A DNA stretch of 7,073 nucleotides from contig QFOI01000186.1 in NCBI GenBank assembly GCA_003241175.1, positions 1 through 7,073 on the forward strand. Direction: 5' to 3'. The DNA is from Pseudopedobacter saltans (GTDB taxonomy: Bacteria; Bacteroidota; Bacteroidia; Chitinophagales; Chitinophagaceae). This document shows, one piece after another, positions 1 through 7,073 of this stretch. The notes beneath the pieces were generated by a model. It saw nothing but the letters and a program-made list of their open reading frames with translations, had not been told where the DNA came from and ran no database searches. A program made the position numbers and the translations under genes. The first letter of the stretch is position 1; each line of letters opens with the position of its first letter.

Positions 1-1392
1 ATCAACAGACAAGATATTATTTCGGTTAAAACCCAAATCACGATTTTTGGAAAACTGTATCTGTTGATAGATAACAATCATCGAAAAAATAATAATGATA
101 GAAATGGCAAACTGAAAAACAACCAATACCTTTCGGATATTGATAGCACCTCCACCAATTTTGTATACTTGTCTTTTTAAGGCACTGATTGGATTGAAAG
201 AAGATAAATACAAAGCTGGATAACTTCCTGCCAATATTCCAGCAAAGAATCCAATTACAACTAGGAAAATCAAATGTGCACTTTTGAACAGTTCCATTTT
301 CAAAGGAATGTGGACAAGCTGATTAAACATTGGAAGCACTATAGCAATGATCAAGACTGCCAATAGCACTGAATTATAAGCTATCGCGATCGACTCCATT
401 AATAGTTTTCCAATAAGAGCCTTTCTGCTAGAACCCAATACTTTTCGAATTCCGATTTCTTTTGATCTTTTTTCACTACGAGCAGTAGAAAGATTCATAA
501 AGTTGATGCAAGCAATAATGAGAATAATGATTGCTATCAACGAAAACATTTTGATATACTTAATGTATCCTGAACTAATATCTTCTTTACCGTTAACAAA
601 CTGACCATACAAAACCATTTTATTTAAAGGATAAAGAAATATGGAGTTATTGGATTCCGGATAGGTCTTTTTAATGTAGGATTTTAATTGTTGATTAGCT
701 TTTTCCACATTTACATTTGAGGATAGCATGACCCAAGTATCCGTCCAGTTATTTCCCCATATATCTTCTGGTTTTCCCTTATGCGGTGCATAAAAAACAT
801 CAAAAGGAATCAGAAATTCCACTTTATTAAAACTAGTGTTTTTAGATCTTTTTTTGAATACTGCTGAAACAATATAAGGTTGTTTATCGACCATGATTGT
901 TTTGCTCATAGCATCTTGACCAGCAAAATAGTTTTCTGCTAACTTTTCCGATATTGCAATCTGATTTACATGATTTAAAGCTTTAGATCTGTTACCAGCA
1001 ACCATTGGAAAATCAAACATATCCATAAATGCAGAATCCACATAAGCACCACTATGAGATGTATATTTTTCTCCAACAGAGATCGTTGCACCGTAACTAT
1101 TGTAACGTGAAGCGCTTGTAACTCCAGAAAGTTTGTTTTCGAGAATATCTTTAGTTAATAAAGCCGTAGAAGAAAACGTATAAACATCTTTACCATACGT
1201 TTGCGTATTTTTTACATTGTAAAGATTATCAAAATTCTTAATGGAATGATTGAAATTAAGATAAAACTCAACCCATAAAAAAATAATGGCAGCACAAGCT
1301 ATACCAATAGCCAAACCTATTATATTGAGGAAACTAAAAGTTTTGCTGCGCTTTATATTCCTTCCAATAGTTTTCAAAAAATTACGGATCAT
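1..1392 (-). CDS. FtsX/MacB-type ABC transporter permease (permease C), N-terminal 464 residues, cut by window edge
   Basis: This is an inner-membrane permease of the MacB/FtsX kind, open at the window edge. It reads without a stop from ATG at 1392 (start MIRNFLKTIG) to position 1. Visible parts are: a first membrane helix at about residues 20-44; an extracytoplasmic MacB_PCD-like domain at about 45-280, with a 'YVDSAFMDMFDFP' segment at 117-129 and WGNN at 212-215; three helices at about 281-300, 330-355 and 372-396; a cytoplasmic segment at about 302-323 containing SEKRSKEIGIRKVLG; and a fifth helix at about 421-442. The reading stops just inside the second extracytoplasmic domain. Compared with the roughly 790-residue permeases upstream, about 325 residues should lie outside the window. 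It is 57 bp downstream of the ATPase gene and is probably cotranscribed with it. It is clearly more diverged than the A/B pair, although its first 300 residues align with B almost without net gaps. The family is sure; the substrate is unknown. Confidence 0.95.
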   Translation of the reverse strand, partial: MIRNFLKTIGRNIKRSKTFSFLNIIGLAIGIACAAIIFLWVEFYLNFNHSIKNFDNLYNVKNTQTYGKDVYTFSSTALLTKDILENKLSGVTSASRYNSYGATISVGEKYTSHSGAYVDSAFMDMFDFPMVAGNRSKALNHVNQIAISEKLAENYFAGQDAMSKTIMVDKQPYIVSAVFKKRSKNTSFNKVEFLIPFDVFYAPHKGKPEDIWGNNWTDTWVMLSSNVNVEKANQQLKSYIKKTYPESNNSIFLYPLNKMVLYGQFVNGKEDISSGYIKYIKMFSLIAIIILIIACINFMNLSTARSEKRSKEIGIRKVLGSSRKALIGKLLMESIAIAYNSVLLAVLIIAIVLPMFNQLVHIPLKMELFKSAHLIFLVVIGFFAGILAGSYPALYLSSFNPISALKRQVYKIGGGAINIRKVLVVFQFAISIIIIFSMIVIYQQIQFSKNRDLGFNRNNILSVD

Positions 1393-1449
1393 AAAATAAT
1401 ATAGTTAAAAAAACAAATAGTTGTTCAAAGAGCCTTACAATAACATTCG

Positions 1450-2127
1450 TTAGATCAATATATTTTCCATAACAGTCTGACCATCCAACATACGAATGAT
1501 ACGATGACTAAACTGGGCATCATGTTCACTATGAGTCACCATGATAATAGTTGTTCCTTGTTCGTTTAATGAGGTTAAAAGTTCCATTACTTCTCCCCCA
1601 TTTTTGGAATCCAGATTACCAGTCGGTTCATCGGCCAAAATTAATTTGGGTTTGTTAACAACCGCTCTAGCAACGGCTACACGCTGTTGTTGACCACCAG
1701 ATAATTGTTGTGGATAGTGATTTTTACGGTGCATAATTTGCATTTTATCCAAAGCAGCTTCGACCCTTTCTTTGCGTTCCTCTCCTTTAATTCCAGTATA
1801 GATTAGAGGCAATTCAACATTTTCATAAACGGTCAATTCGTCTATCAGGTTAAAACTTTGGAATACGAATCCGATATTATGTTTGCGTAATTCGGAACGT
1901 TGACGTTCATTGAAATGTGCGATTTCTTGTCCGTTGAACAAAAGGCTGCCACTATCAGGATTATCCAACAATCCCAATATGTTCAACAGCGTGGACTTAC
2001 CACAACCTGAAGGCCCCATAATGGCAACAAATTCGCCATCTTTTACTTCGACAGAAATATCGTTGAGTGCAGTTGTTTCTATCTCCTCTGTACGGTAGAT
2101 TTTATTGAGATTCTTTATAGTTATCAT
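1450..2127 (-). CDS. ABC transporter ATP-binding protein, MacB/LolD/FtsE-type
   Basis: This is the nucleotide-binding subunit that hydrolyses ATP at the cytoplasmic face to drive the neighbouring FtsX-type permeases. All core motifs are intact: Walker A GPSGCGKST (38-46), Q-loop glutamine in VFQ (88-90), signature LSGGQ (142-146), Walker B LILADEP with catalytic glutamate E167, D-loop NLDS (171-174) and the switch histidine H199 in VTHS. The stretch 'TVYENVELPLIY' after the Q-loop and the 225-residue length are typical of the MacB/LolD/FtsE branch, in which the ATPase is a separate small protein. It has no membrane segment and no fused permease domain, unlike E. coli MacB. The ATG start places the beta strand 'MITIKNLNKIY' at the N-terminus, as expected; the leader is AT-rich with no Shine-Dalgarno sequence. 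It is the only ATPase in the window, lying between permease B (41 bp upstream) and permease C (57 bp downstream), and probably serves all of them. Calling it lolD or macB would go beyond the evidence. Confidence 0.97.
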   Translation of the reverse strand: MITIKNLNKIYRTEEIETTALNDISVEVKDGEFVAIMGPSGCGKSTLLNILGLLDNPDSGSLLFNGQEIAHFNERQRSELRKHNIGFVFQSFNLIDELTVYENVELPLIYTGIKGEERKERVEAALDKMQIMHRKNHYPQQLSGGQQQRVAVARAVVNKPKLILADEPTGNLDSKNGGEVMELLTSLNEQGTTIIMVTHSEHDAQFSHRIIRMLDGQTVMENILI

Positions 2128-2135
2128 GGGATATT

Positions 2136-2163
2136 GATTTATGAGTTATTATTTATGAATTAT
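2136..2163. repeat. Short tandem direct repeat, two 14-bp units, before the ATPase gene
   Basis: On the plus strand, gatttatgagttat (2136-2149) is followed directly by tatttatgaattat (2150-2163), with 12 of 14 positions equal. It fills most of the 41-bp gap between the stop of permease B and the ATPase start. AT-rich repeats like this can arise by slippage. No function is evident, and a chance origin in AT-rich DNA is possible. Confidence 0.5.
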
Positions 2164-2168
2164 ACGTT

Positions 2169-4541
2169 TTATTCGGTTCTTAAACTTTTAGTCGGATTGG
2201 CGCGTGCGGCTCTAACCGCCAAGAATCCAACAGTTAGAATAGCTATCATAATAGATAAAAAACCTGCAAGGAAGAATGCCCATATTGGAACATTGATATG
2301 GTATTCATAGCCTGTAAGCCATTGGAACATAGCATACCAAGCAATTGGAATAGCCACTAATATCGAAACCAATACCAACCTGAGAAAATCTTTGGACAAA
2401 AGAGTAGCAATTCCACTTACTGATGCGCCCAATACTTTTCGTACACCAATTTCTTTAGTTCTCGCTTCCGCCATGTAGGCAGCCAAACCGAATAAACCAA
2501 GACAAGAAATAAAAATTGTTAGTCCAGAAAATAAGGATGTCAATGTTCCTGTCCTCTTTATACTTACAAATTTTCTTGCATAGTTCTCATCAACAAAACT
2601 ATAGTCAAATGGATAATCCGGATTGTATTTTTTGAATATTGCCTCAATCTTAGAAAGATTATCAGCAGTGTTATTCGAAGAGTTTAATCGATAATGAATT
2701 GCACCAAACCATGATTTTGGTCCGGCAATAAACATTGGTCCCACTTTTTCTGTTGGGGATTCGATAATAAAATCTTTTACTACGCCTACGACGCGCCAAT
2801 GTTCATCATCACCATTTTTGATTAACGTTCCAATTGGATTTTTCAAACGCATTTTATTTACTGCTGTTTCATTCAAGAGTACAGCATTGCTGTCTGTGGG
2901 ATAATGATAAATGTCAATGTCTCGCCCTTGAACAATTTTGGTTCCTAACGTTTTCGCAAAATCTGCATCAGTTGAAAATCTTCCAAAATCTAACTGTTCA
3001 TCATCTTTAGTACTTCCAGGCCAGGAATATCCCCAACCGTCACTATTCTGATATGTGATAGGTGACATAGATTTAGTTACGGCTGTTACAGCTCCACTAT
3101 TCAACAATTCCTGACGAATCAACAAATAATTTTTATCAATATCCCCTTTCATCATACTATATACCAATGACTCTTGTTGAAAACCCTTGTCTCTATTTTG
3201 GACATAGTTTATTTGTCTACCAATAATTATAGTTGAAATAATCAATATAATAGCAAAAGTAAATTGGATAACAACCAAGATAGAACGAGGATTAACCTTT
3301 CGATTAGGCTTCTTAAATGTTCCTTTCAAAACTTTTACAGGACTAAAAGAAGAAAGGAAAAATGCAGGGTAGCTTCCTGCTAGAAGCCCCGTAATCAATA
3401 TAAACAAAATGGCAAATAACCAGAAAACAATATTCCCGAAAGGAACGCTTAAATGTTTACCTACAAGGGTATTAAAGAATGGAAGTGCTATTAAAACCAA
3501 TATAATCGCAACCAGGAAGGACAATATAGAAAGTACTACACTTTCTGTCATGAACTGTAATATCAATGTATATCTTTTGGCACCCACCACTTTTCTAACA
3601 CCGACCTCTTTAGCTCTTTTCTCACTACGTGCTGTACTAAGATTCATAAAATTAATACAAGCAATCAGCAAGATCAGAGCAGCAATAATGGAGAACATGC
3701 GAACTGTTATTGCATTGCCAGCTACATACTGTCCATTAACACTATTGTTATATAAGTACATTTTGGATAATGGATAAGCAAATACTTGTGTATTGGCTGG
3801 ATATTGTGTGTTCTTAGTATGATTGATAGTTACATATTTCAACTTGGCATTCAATACATTAGGATCCACACCGGGTTTTGCCAAAATATAGGTCTTAACA
3901 GAATTATTTCCCCAATATTTATCATCCTCATTTAATTTGGTCAGATAAGTCCAAGGCAAAAGGTAATCAAAATCAAAAGAACTATTAACAGGTAAATCTT
4001 TCAACACGCCACTAACCGTAAAATAATCATTAGAATCAATTTTGATAGTTTGTCCAAGTGCATTATCATTTCCAAATAATTTCTTAGCGAACTTTTCTGT
4101 AATAACTACTTTATTAACAACATCTAAGGCTGTATGCGCATTCCCCGTCACTATTGGAAAGTCCAAAATATCTAAAAAACTAGAATCAACATACAACCCT
4201 CTGGCTACTGTTTTGTTTTCTCCTTTAGTAAAAAGAAAAGAAGCATAGGCAGCTCTAGTCATTTTCTCAATCTCCGGAATCTCTTGCTGAACAGTAGGAC
4301 CCAAAATTTTAGGTGTTGTGTTCCAAGCCCATAAGTCACCACTGAACTTGTCTCTATTATTCAGCGTATAGATGCGATCAATTTTGGAATAAAATCTGTC
4401 CATGCTGACTTCATTCGTCACCCAAAGCACAATCAATATCGTACTAGCCATACCGATAGCCAACCCAAATATATTGAGCGCAGCATATCCTTTGTTTCGC
4501 AAGAGACTCCTAATCACAGTTTTGAAATAATTTTTAAACAT
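2169..4541 (-). CDS. FtsX/MacB-type ABC transporter permease (permease B), two-module, 790 aa
   Basis: This is a complete inner-membrane permease built from two FtsX-type modules. Helices are predicted by eye at about 19-42, 281-302, 331-355, 371-396, 420-441, 669-692, 719-738 and 751-777, eight in all. Extracytoplasmic MacB_PCD-like domains occupy about 43-280 and 442-668. The first holds 'YVDSSFLDILDFP' (117-129) and WGNN (210-213). Each module has a cytoplasmic segment of the same design: SEKRAKEVGVRKVVG (306-320) and EARTKEIGVRKVLG (692-705), which in this family lies near the ATPase contact. The C-terminus is NPTKSLRTE. The ATG start is supported by the match with permease A from residue 1 (MFKNYFKT). 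The gene begins 14 bp after the stop of A, so translational coupling is plausible, and the ATPase gene follows 41 bp downstream. It is a tandem paralogue of A, with 97 of the last 130 residues identical by my count. The cargo is unknown. MacB-like systems export peptides, toxins or lipoproteins, or transmit force to the periplasm. Confidence 0.97.
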   Translation of the reverse strand: MFKNYFKTVIRSLLRNKGYAALNIFGLAIGMASTILIVLWVTNEVSMDRFYSKIDRIYTLNNRDKFSGDLWAWNTTPKILGPTVQQEIPEIEKMTRAAYASFLFTKGENKTVARGLYVDSSFLDILDFPIVTGNAHTALDVVNKVVITEKFAKKLFGNDNALGQTIKIDSNDYFTVSGVLKDLPVNSSFDFDYLLPWTYLTKLNEDDKYWGNNSVKTYILAKPGVDPNVLNAKLKYVTINHTKNTQYPANTQVFAYPLSKMYLYNNSVNGQYVAGNAITVRMFSIIAALILLIACINFMNLSTARSEKRAKEVGVRKVVGAKRYTLILQFMTESVVLSILSFLVAIILVLIALPFFNTLVGKHLSVPFGNIVFWLFAILFILITGLLAGSYPAFFLSSFSPVKVLKGTFKKPNRKVNPRSILVVIQFTFAIILIISTIIIGRQINYVQNRDKGFQQESLVYSMMKGDIDKNYLLIRQELLNSGAVTAVTKSMSPITYQNSDGWGYSWPGSTKDDEQLDFGRFSTDADFAKTLGTKIVQGRDIDIYHYPTDSNAVLLNETAVNKMRLKNPIGTLIKNGDDEHWRVVGVVKDFIIESPTEKVGPMFIAGPKSWFGAIHYRLNSSNNTADNLSKIEAIFKKYNPDYPFDYSFVDENYARKFVSIKRTGTLTSLFSGLTIFISCLGLFGLAAYMAEARTKEIGVRKVLGASVSGIATLLSKDFLRLVLVSILVAIPIAWYAMFQWLTGYEYHINVPIWAFFLAGFLSIMIAILTVGFLAVRAARANPTKSLRTE

Positions 4542-4544
4542 AAG
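4465..4544 (-). repeat. Near-identical 5'-end segment shared by permeases A and B (copy in B)
   Basis: These 80 bp span codons 1-26 of permease B plus three leader bases and match 6852-6931 at 72 of 80 positions without gaps. The match contains two uninterrupted identical blocks, 4465-4493 (29 bp) and 4517-4544 (28 bp). The spacing between the copies is 2387 bp, exactly the start-to-start distance of the two genes. The segment encodes the cytoplasmic N-terminus and the beginning of the first membrane helix. It is a product of tandem gene duplication, not an independent element. Confidence 0.9.
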
Positions 4545-4555
4545 GGAAATTATAA

Positions 4556-6928
4556 TTATTCGGTTCGTAATGATTTAGTTGGATTCGCACCGGCCGCTCG
4601 TAAGGCCAAAAAACCAACAGTAAGAAATGCAATAACTAGAGATATTCCACCTGATAAGAAAAAAGTCCACATCGGAATATTGATTCTGAAAGTATAGTTT
4701 TCCAACCAACTTCGCATAGCATACCAAGCAATAGGGCTCGCCACTAAAATGGAAACAGCGACTAGTTTCAAAAAATCTTTCGTCAATAAGCCACAAAGAT
4801 TTTTTGCGGATGCACCCAAAACTTTACGCACACCAATTTCTTTCGTTCTCGCTTCCGCCATATAGGCAGCCAAACCAAACAGACCAAGACAAGAAATAAA
4901 TATTGTCAATCCTCCAAAAAGATTCGTAAGCCAGCCAATACGTTGAATATTTTCAAATTTCTTCGCATAGTTTTCATCAACGAAATTATACTCAAACGGA
5001 TAAGCCGAATTATATTTTTTAAAAATGCTTTCAATTTTTTCCAGATTGGAAGCTGTTGCATGGTCAGGGTTAAGGCGATAATGTACGCAACCAAACCAAG
5101 CGCTTGGACCTTGTATCATCATCGGTTCAATTTTCGCAGAGGGTGCATCGATGATAAAATCTTTCACGACTCCTACCACATGCCAATTGAAATCACTATT
5201 TGTAATCGTTGCACCTATTGGATTGGAGAGATGCATTTCTTTTACAGCCGTTTCATTGAGCACAACAGCACTACTATCTGTTGGATATTTGTACACATCA
5301 ATATCACGTCCTTGTATTAGTTTGAAACCAACCGTTTTTATCAAATCTGCATCGGCAGAAAATCGAACAAAACTTAATTTCTTATCGTCTGGTACGGAGC
5401 CAGTCCAGGAATAACCACTACCATTGCTCCAGTTTTCCGTAATAGGAGAAAGTGTTTTCGTTACAGATGTAACCGCACCACTATTCATCATATCCTGCTT
5501 CAATACATTATAGTTTTTCTCCATATCACCCACGATAAAACTATAAACCAATGCATCCTGATTGTATCCTTTATCTCTTTTTTGTAAATAATGAATCTGA
5601 TCTGCAATAACAAGTGTGGATATTATCAAAACAATAGCGAATGTAAACTGTACAACAACTAAAACAGATCGTGGGCTAACCTTATAGTGGGGCTTTCTGA
5701 AAGTACCTTTCAAAACCGAAACAGGTTTGAAAGAAGATAGAAAAAATGCTGGATAACTTCCCGCCAATATTCCCGTAAATAATATAAACGCAATACTCAA
5801 CAACCAAAAAGTAATATTAAGAATAGGCAATATCAATTCCTTTCCTACTAGTTTATTGAAGTAAGGCAGGCTAATAAAAACAATTAGTATGGCTATTGTA
5901 AACGAGACAAAAGAGAGCTCAACACTTTCCATAATAAATTGCGCAATCAAAGAACCTCTACGAGCACCGACAACTTTTCTTACCCCCACTTCTTTGGCTC
6001 TTTTCTCACTTCTAGCCGTACTTAGATTCATGAAGTTGATACAAGCTATCAACAAGATAAGACAAGCTATCACCGTAAATAATTTGACCATAACACCACG
6101 TCCACTTACATATTGTCCATTCTCCACTTTGTTGTTCAAATATTTTTGTGTCAGTGGATAAGCAAAAACTTCTTGTGTCAAGGGACGACCACTTTCTTTT
6201 GAGTGGTTAATAGTTAGGTTTTTGATTTTGGTATTAAAACTAGAAAGACTCGCAGAAGATCTTAGTTTTACAAACGTCTGCCCTGTATTATTACCCCAAA
6301 AGTCATCGACCTGACCTAATTTTTTCAAATAAGAAATGGGAACAATAAAATCAAATTTGAAAGAGCTATTAGCAGGTAATGCTTTCAATACAGCACTTAC
6401 TGTAAACAAATCCGTGGAATCTACTTTTACGGTTTTGCCGATAGGGTCGTCCTTTCCGAATAATTGCTTGGTAGTTTTTTCAGTAAGAACGATATCATTG
6501 ACCGAACTAAGGACATTTGTTTTCTTACCCGCGACTATAGGAAACGAAAAAATATCTAAAAATGAACTATCAGCTGAAATTCCGTCCAAAACCGCTTTAT
6601 TTTCTCCAACCGTAAACAAAAAAGAAGCGTTGCTGACTCGCGTCGTATTCTCTACTTCCGGAAAATCATTCTTAACGATTGGTCCCATAACTTTTGGTGT
6701 CCAACTCCATAGCATTACTTCACCATTATGCGCTTTGTCTCGGTTGTTAAGAATATAGATACGATCTACGTCTTTGTAAAACCTATCCGTACTTACTTCA
6801 TTCACAATCCACAATACGATCAGAATAGCACTTGCCATTCCGATAGCCAATCCAAATATATTGAGCGCAGCATATCCTTTATTTCTAAGGAGGCTTCTAA
6901 TTGCAGTTTTGAAATAATTTTTAAACAT
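4556..6928 (-). CDS. FtsX/MacB-type ABC transporter permease (permease A), two-module, 790 aa
   Basis: This complete inner-membrane permease has the same plan as permease B. Helices lie at about 19-42, 282-303, 332-356, 372-397, 421-442, 669-692, 719-738 and 751-777, with extracytoplasmic domains at about 43-281 and 443-668. The first domain has 'ADSSFLDIFSFP' (119-130) and WGNN (211-214). The two cytoplasmic segments are SEKRAKEVGVRKVVG (307-321) and EARTKEIGVRKVLG (692-705), and the tail is NPTKSLRTE, identical to B. The first 60 residues match B at 51 positions and the last 130 at 97. Both proteins are 790 residues only because a one-codon gain in A near residues 66-76 is balanced by a one-codon loss near 575-583. 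The ATG start agrees with B, and its leader has no Shine-Dalgarno sequence. It lies 31 bp after the stop of a further permease gene and 14 bp before B, so it is an internal operon gene. I assume it uses the ATPase encoded two genes downstream. Confidence 0.97.
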   Translation of the reverse strand: MFKNYFKTAIRSLLRNKGYAALNIFGLAIGMASAILIVLWIVNEVSTDRFYKDVDRIYILNNRDKAHNGEVMLWSWTPKVMGPIVKNDFPEVENTTRVSNASFLFTVGENKAVLDGISADSSFLDIFSFPIVAGKKTNVLSSVNDIVLTEKTTKQLFGKDDPIGKTVKVDSTDLFTVSAVLKALPANSSFKFDFIVPISYLKKLGQVDDFWGNNTGQTFVKLRSSASLSSFNTKIKNLTINHSKESGRPLTQEVFAYPLTQKYLNNKVENGQYVSGRGVMVKLFTVIACLILLIACINFMNLSTARSEKRAKEVGVRKVVGARRGSLIAQFIMESVELSFVSFTIAILIVFISLPYFNKLVGKELILPILNITFWLLSIAFILFTGILAGSYPAFFLSSFKPVSVLKGTFRKPHYKVSPRSVLVVVQFTFAIVLIISTLVIADQIHYLQKRDKGYNQDALVYSFIVGDMEKNYNVLKQDMMNSGAVTSVTKTLSPITENWSNGSGYSWTGSVPDDKKLSFVRFSADADLIKTVGFKLIQGRDIDVYKYPTDSSAVVLNETAVKEMHLSNPIGATITNSDFNWHVVGVVKDFIIDAPSAKIEPMMIQGPSAWFGCVHYRLNPDHATASNLEKIESIFKKYNSAYPFEYNFVDENYAKKFENIQRIGWLTNLFGGLTIFISCLGLFGLAAYMAEARTKEIGVRKVLGASAKNLCGLLTKDFLKLVAVSILVASPIAWYAMRSWLENYTFRINIPMWTFFLSGGISLVIAFLTVGFLALRAAGANPTKSLRTE

Positions 6929-6931
6929 AAG
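6852..6931 (-). repeat. Near-identical 5'-end segment shared by permeases A and B (copy in A)
   Basis: This is the partner of 4465-4544, matching at 72 of 80 positions. Identical blocks are 6852-6880 and 6904-6931. The similarity runs past the start codon: the 14 bases before ATG match those before permease B at 11 positions. The duplicated unit therefore probably included the short leader as well as the reading frame. Confidence 0.9.
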
Positions 6932-6959
6932 AGAAGTTAAAAGTGAAATGTAAGCGATA

Positions 6960-7073
6960 TTATTCTGTTCGTAAAATCTCCGCTGGATTGGACTTCGCGG
7001 CTTTCAAAGACCACGACCAAACTATAATCATTGCAGTGAGTAACATTCCTGATGCGCAAACAGGAAATATCCA
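6960..7073 (-). CDS. FtsX/MacB-type ABC transporter permease (permease D), last 37 residues, cut by window edge
   Basis: This is the C-terminal end of a permease whose body lies outside the window. The frame runs from the edge at 7073 to a TAA stop at 6960-6962. It encodes a hydrophobic stretch (residues 1-20 of the fragment, starting WIFPVCASGM), which would be the final membrane helix. A basic and then polar cytoplasmic tail, SLKAAKSNPAEILRTE, follows. The tail matches the ANPTKSLRTE end of permeases A and B in layout (A-x-NP-x3-LRTE-stop), which is why I read it as a fourth family member and not as chance coding. The final-helix sequence differs clearly from A and B, so it is not a third near-copy. 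It stands 31 bp before the start of permease A, in the same direction, and is the most upstream gene visible in the presumed operon. Nothing can be said about its length or start. Confidence 0.85.
   Translation of the reverse strand, partial: WIFPVCASGMLLTAMIIVWSWSLKAAKSNPAEILRTE

Noticed and set aside
1407..1425. On the minus strand an AACAA/TTGTT inverted repeat with a four-base loop precedes a run of T, between the ATPase and permease C genes; it could be a terminator or attenuator.
   Set aside because: The stem has only five pairs, one of them G-C, so it would be very weak. It is the kind of structure expected by chance in AT-rich DNA. I do not call a terminator.
1393..1449. TTTG and TATATT-like motifs ahead of permease C, resembling the Bacteroidota -33 TTTG and -7 TAnnTTTG promoter elements.
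   Set aside because: No proper TAnnTTTG box at the usual spacing is present, and the nearest TATATT would lie only a few bases from the ATG.
1450..2127. Naming the ATPase lolD, macB or ftsE.
   Set aside because: Motifs fit the whole branch. The partners are not LolC/E-sized (about 400 aa), not a fused MacB, and not FtsX-sized (about 300 aa), so a specific symbol would mislead.
3409..3777. Open plus-strand frame opposite permease B, and similar open frames at 4042-4248, 4943-5414, 5889-6161 and 6336-6758.
   Set aside because: All lie entirely opposite well-supported permease codons and show no recognisable domain of their own. Those at 3409-3777 and 5889-6161 resemble each other only because they are antisense to the same conserved permease region.
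4575..5094. Alternative minus-strand frames inside permease A (4575-4796 and 4906-5094).
   Set aside because: They overlap the permease frame, which has continuous family motifs across both stretches, so they are out-of-frame shadows.
1..7073. Mobile elements, CRISPR arrays, tRNA or rRNA genes, riboswitches, origins.
   Set aside because: Nearly the whole window is explained by five contiguous coding regions. The 143 bp of intergenic DNA is too short and shows no such structure.

Overview
The window looks like chromosomal DNA of an AT-rich member of the Bacteroidota, probably the Sphingobacteria/Chitinophagia/Flavobacteria side. I infer this from the base composition, from start codons without Shine-Dalgarno sequences, and from roughly 800-residue FtsX/MacB-type permeases ending in an 'NPxxxLRTE' tail, a style common in that phylum. 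I cannot name a genus.

All coding sequence is on the minus strand, so transcription runs from high to low coordinates. In that order the window holds: the last 37 codons of a permease (6960-7073, cut by the window edge); permease A (4556-6928, 790 aa); permease B (2169-4541, 790 aa); an ABC ATPase of the MacB/LolD/FtsE type (1450-2127, 225 aa); and the first 464 codons of another permease, C (1-1392, cut by the window edge). The gaps are 31, 14, 41 and 57 bp. No convincing terminator or promoter lies in any of them, so the five genes most likely form one operon that continues past both ends of the window.

The genes describe one export or mechanotransmission machine family, in which a single nucleotide-binding subunit is available to at least four large inner-membrane permeases. 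Each complete permease has two modules. Each module has a membrane helix, a large extracytoplasmic domain and a three-helix bundle, and each carries the cytoplasmic 'RxKE(I/V)GxRKV(L/V)G' segment that in MacB-type systems lies where the permease meets the ATPase. Permeases A and B are tandem paralogues, about 75% identical in their C-terminal 130 residues and less alike in the extracytoplasmic domains. No outer-membrane factor, periplasmic adaptor or two-component regulator is in the window, so the substrate cannot be read from it.

Intergenic DNA is minimal (143 bp in total). There are no RNA genes, insertion sequences, CRISPR arrays or attachment sites that I can support. I do not see a radically new system. 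The most interesting points are the many-permeases-to-one-ATPase layout, the uneven divergence of the tandem pair, and the near-identical DNA around their start codons.
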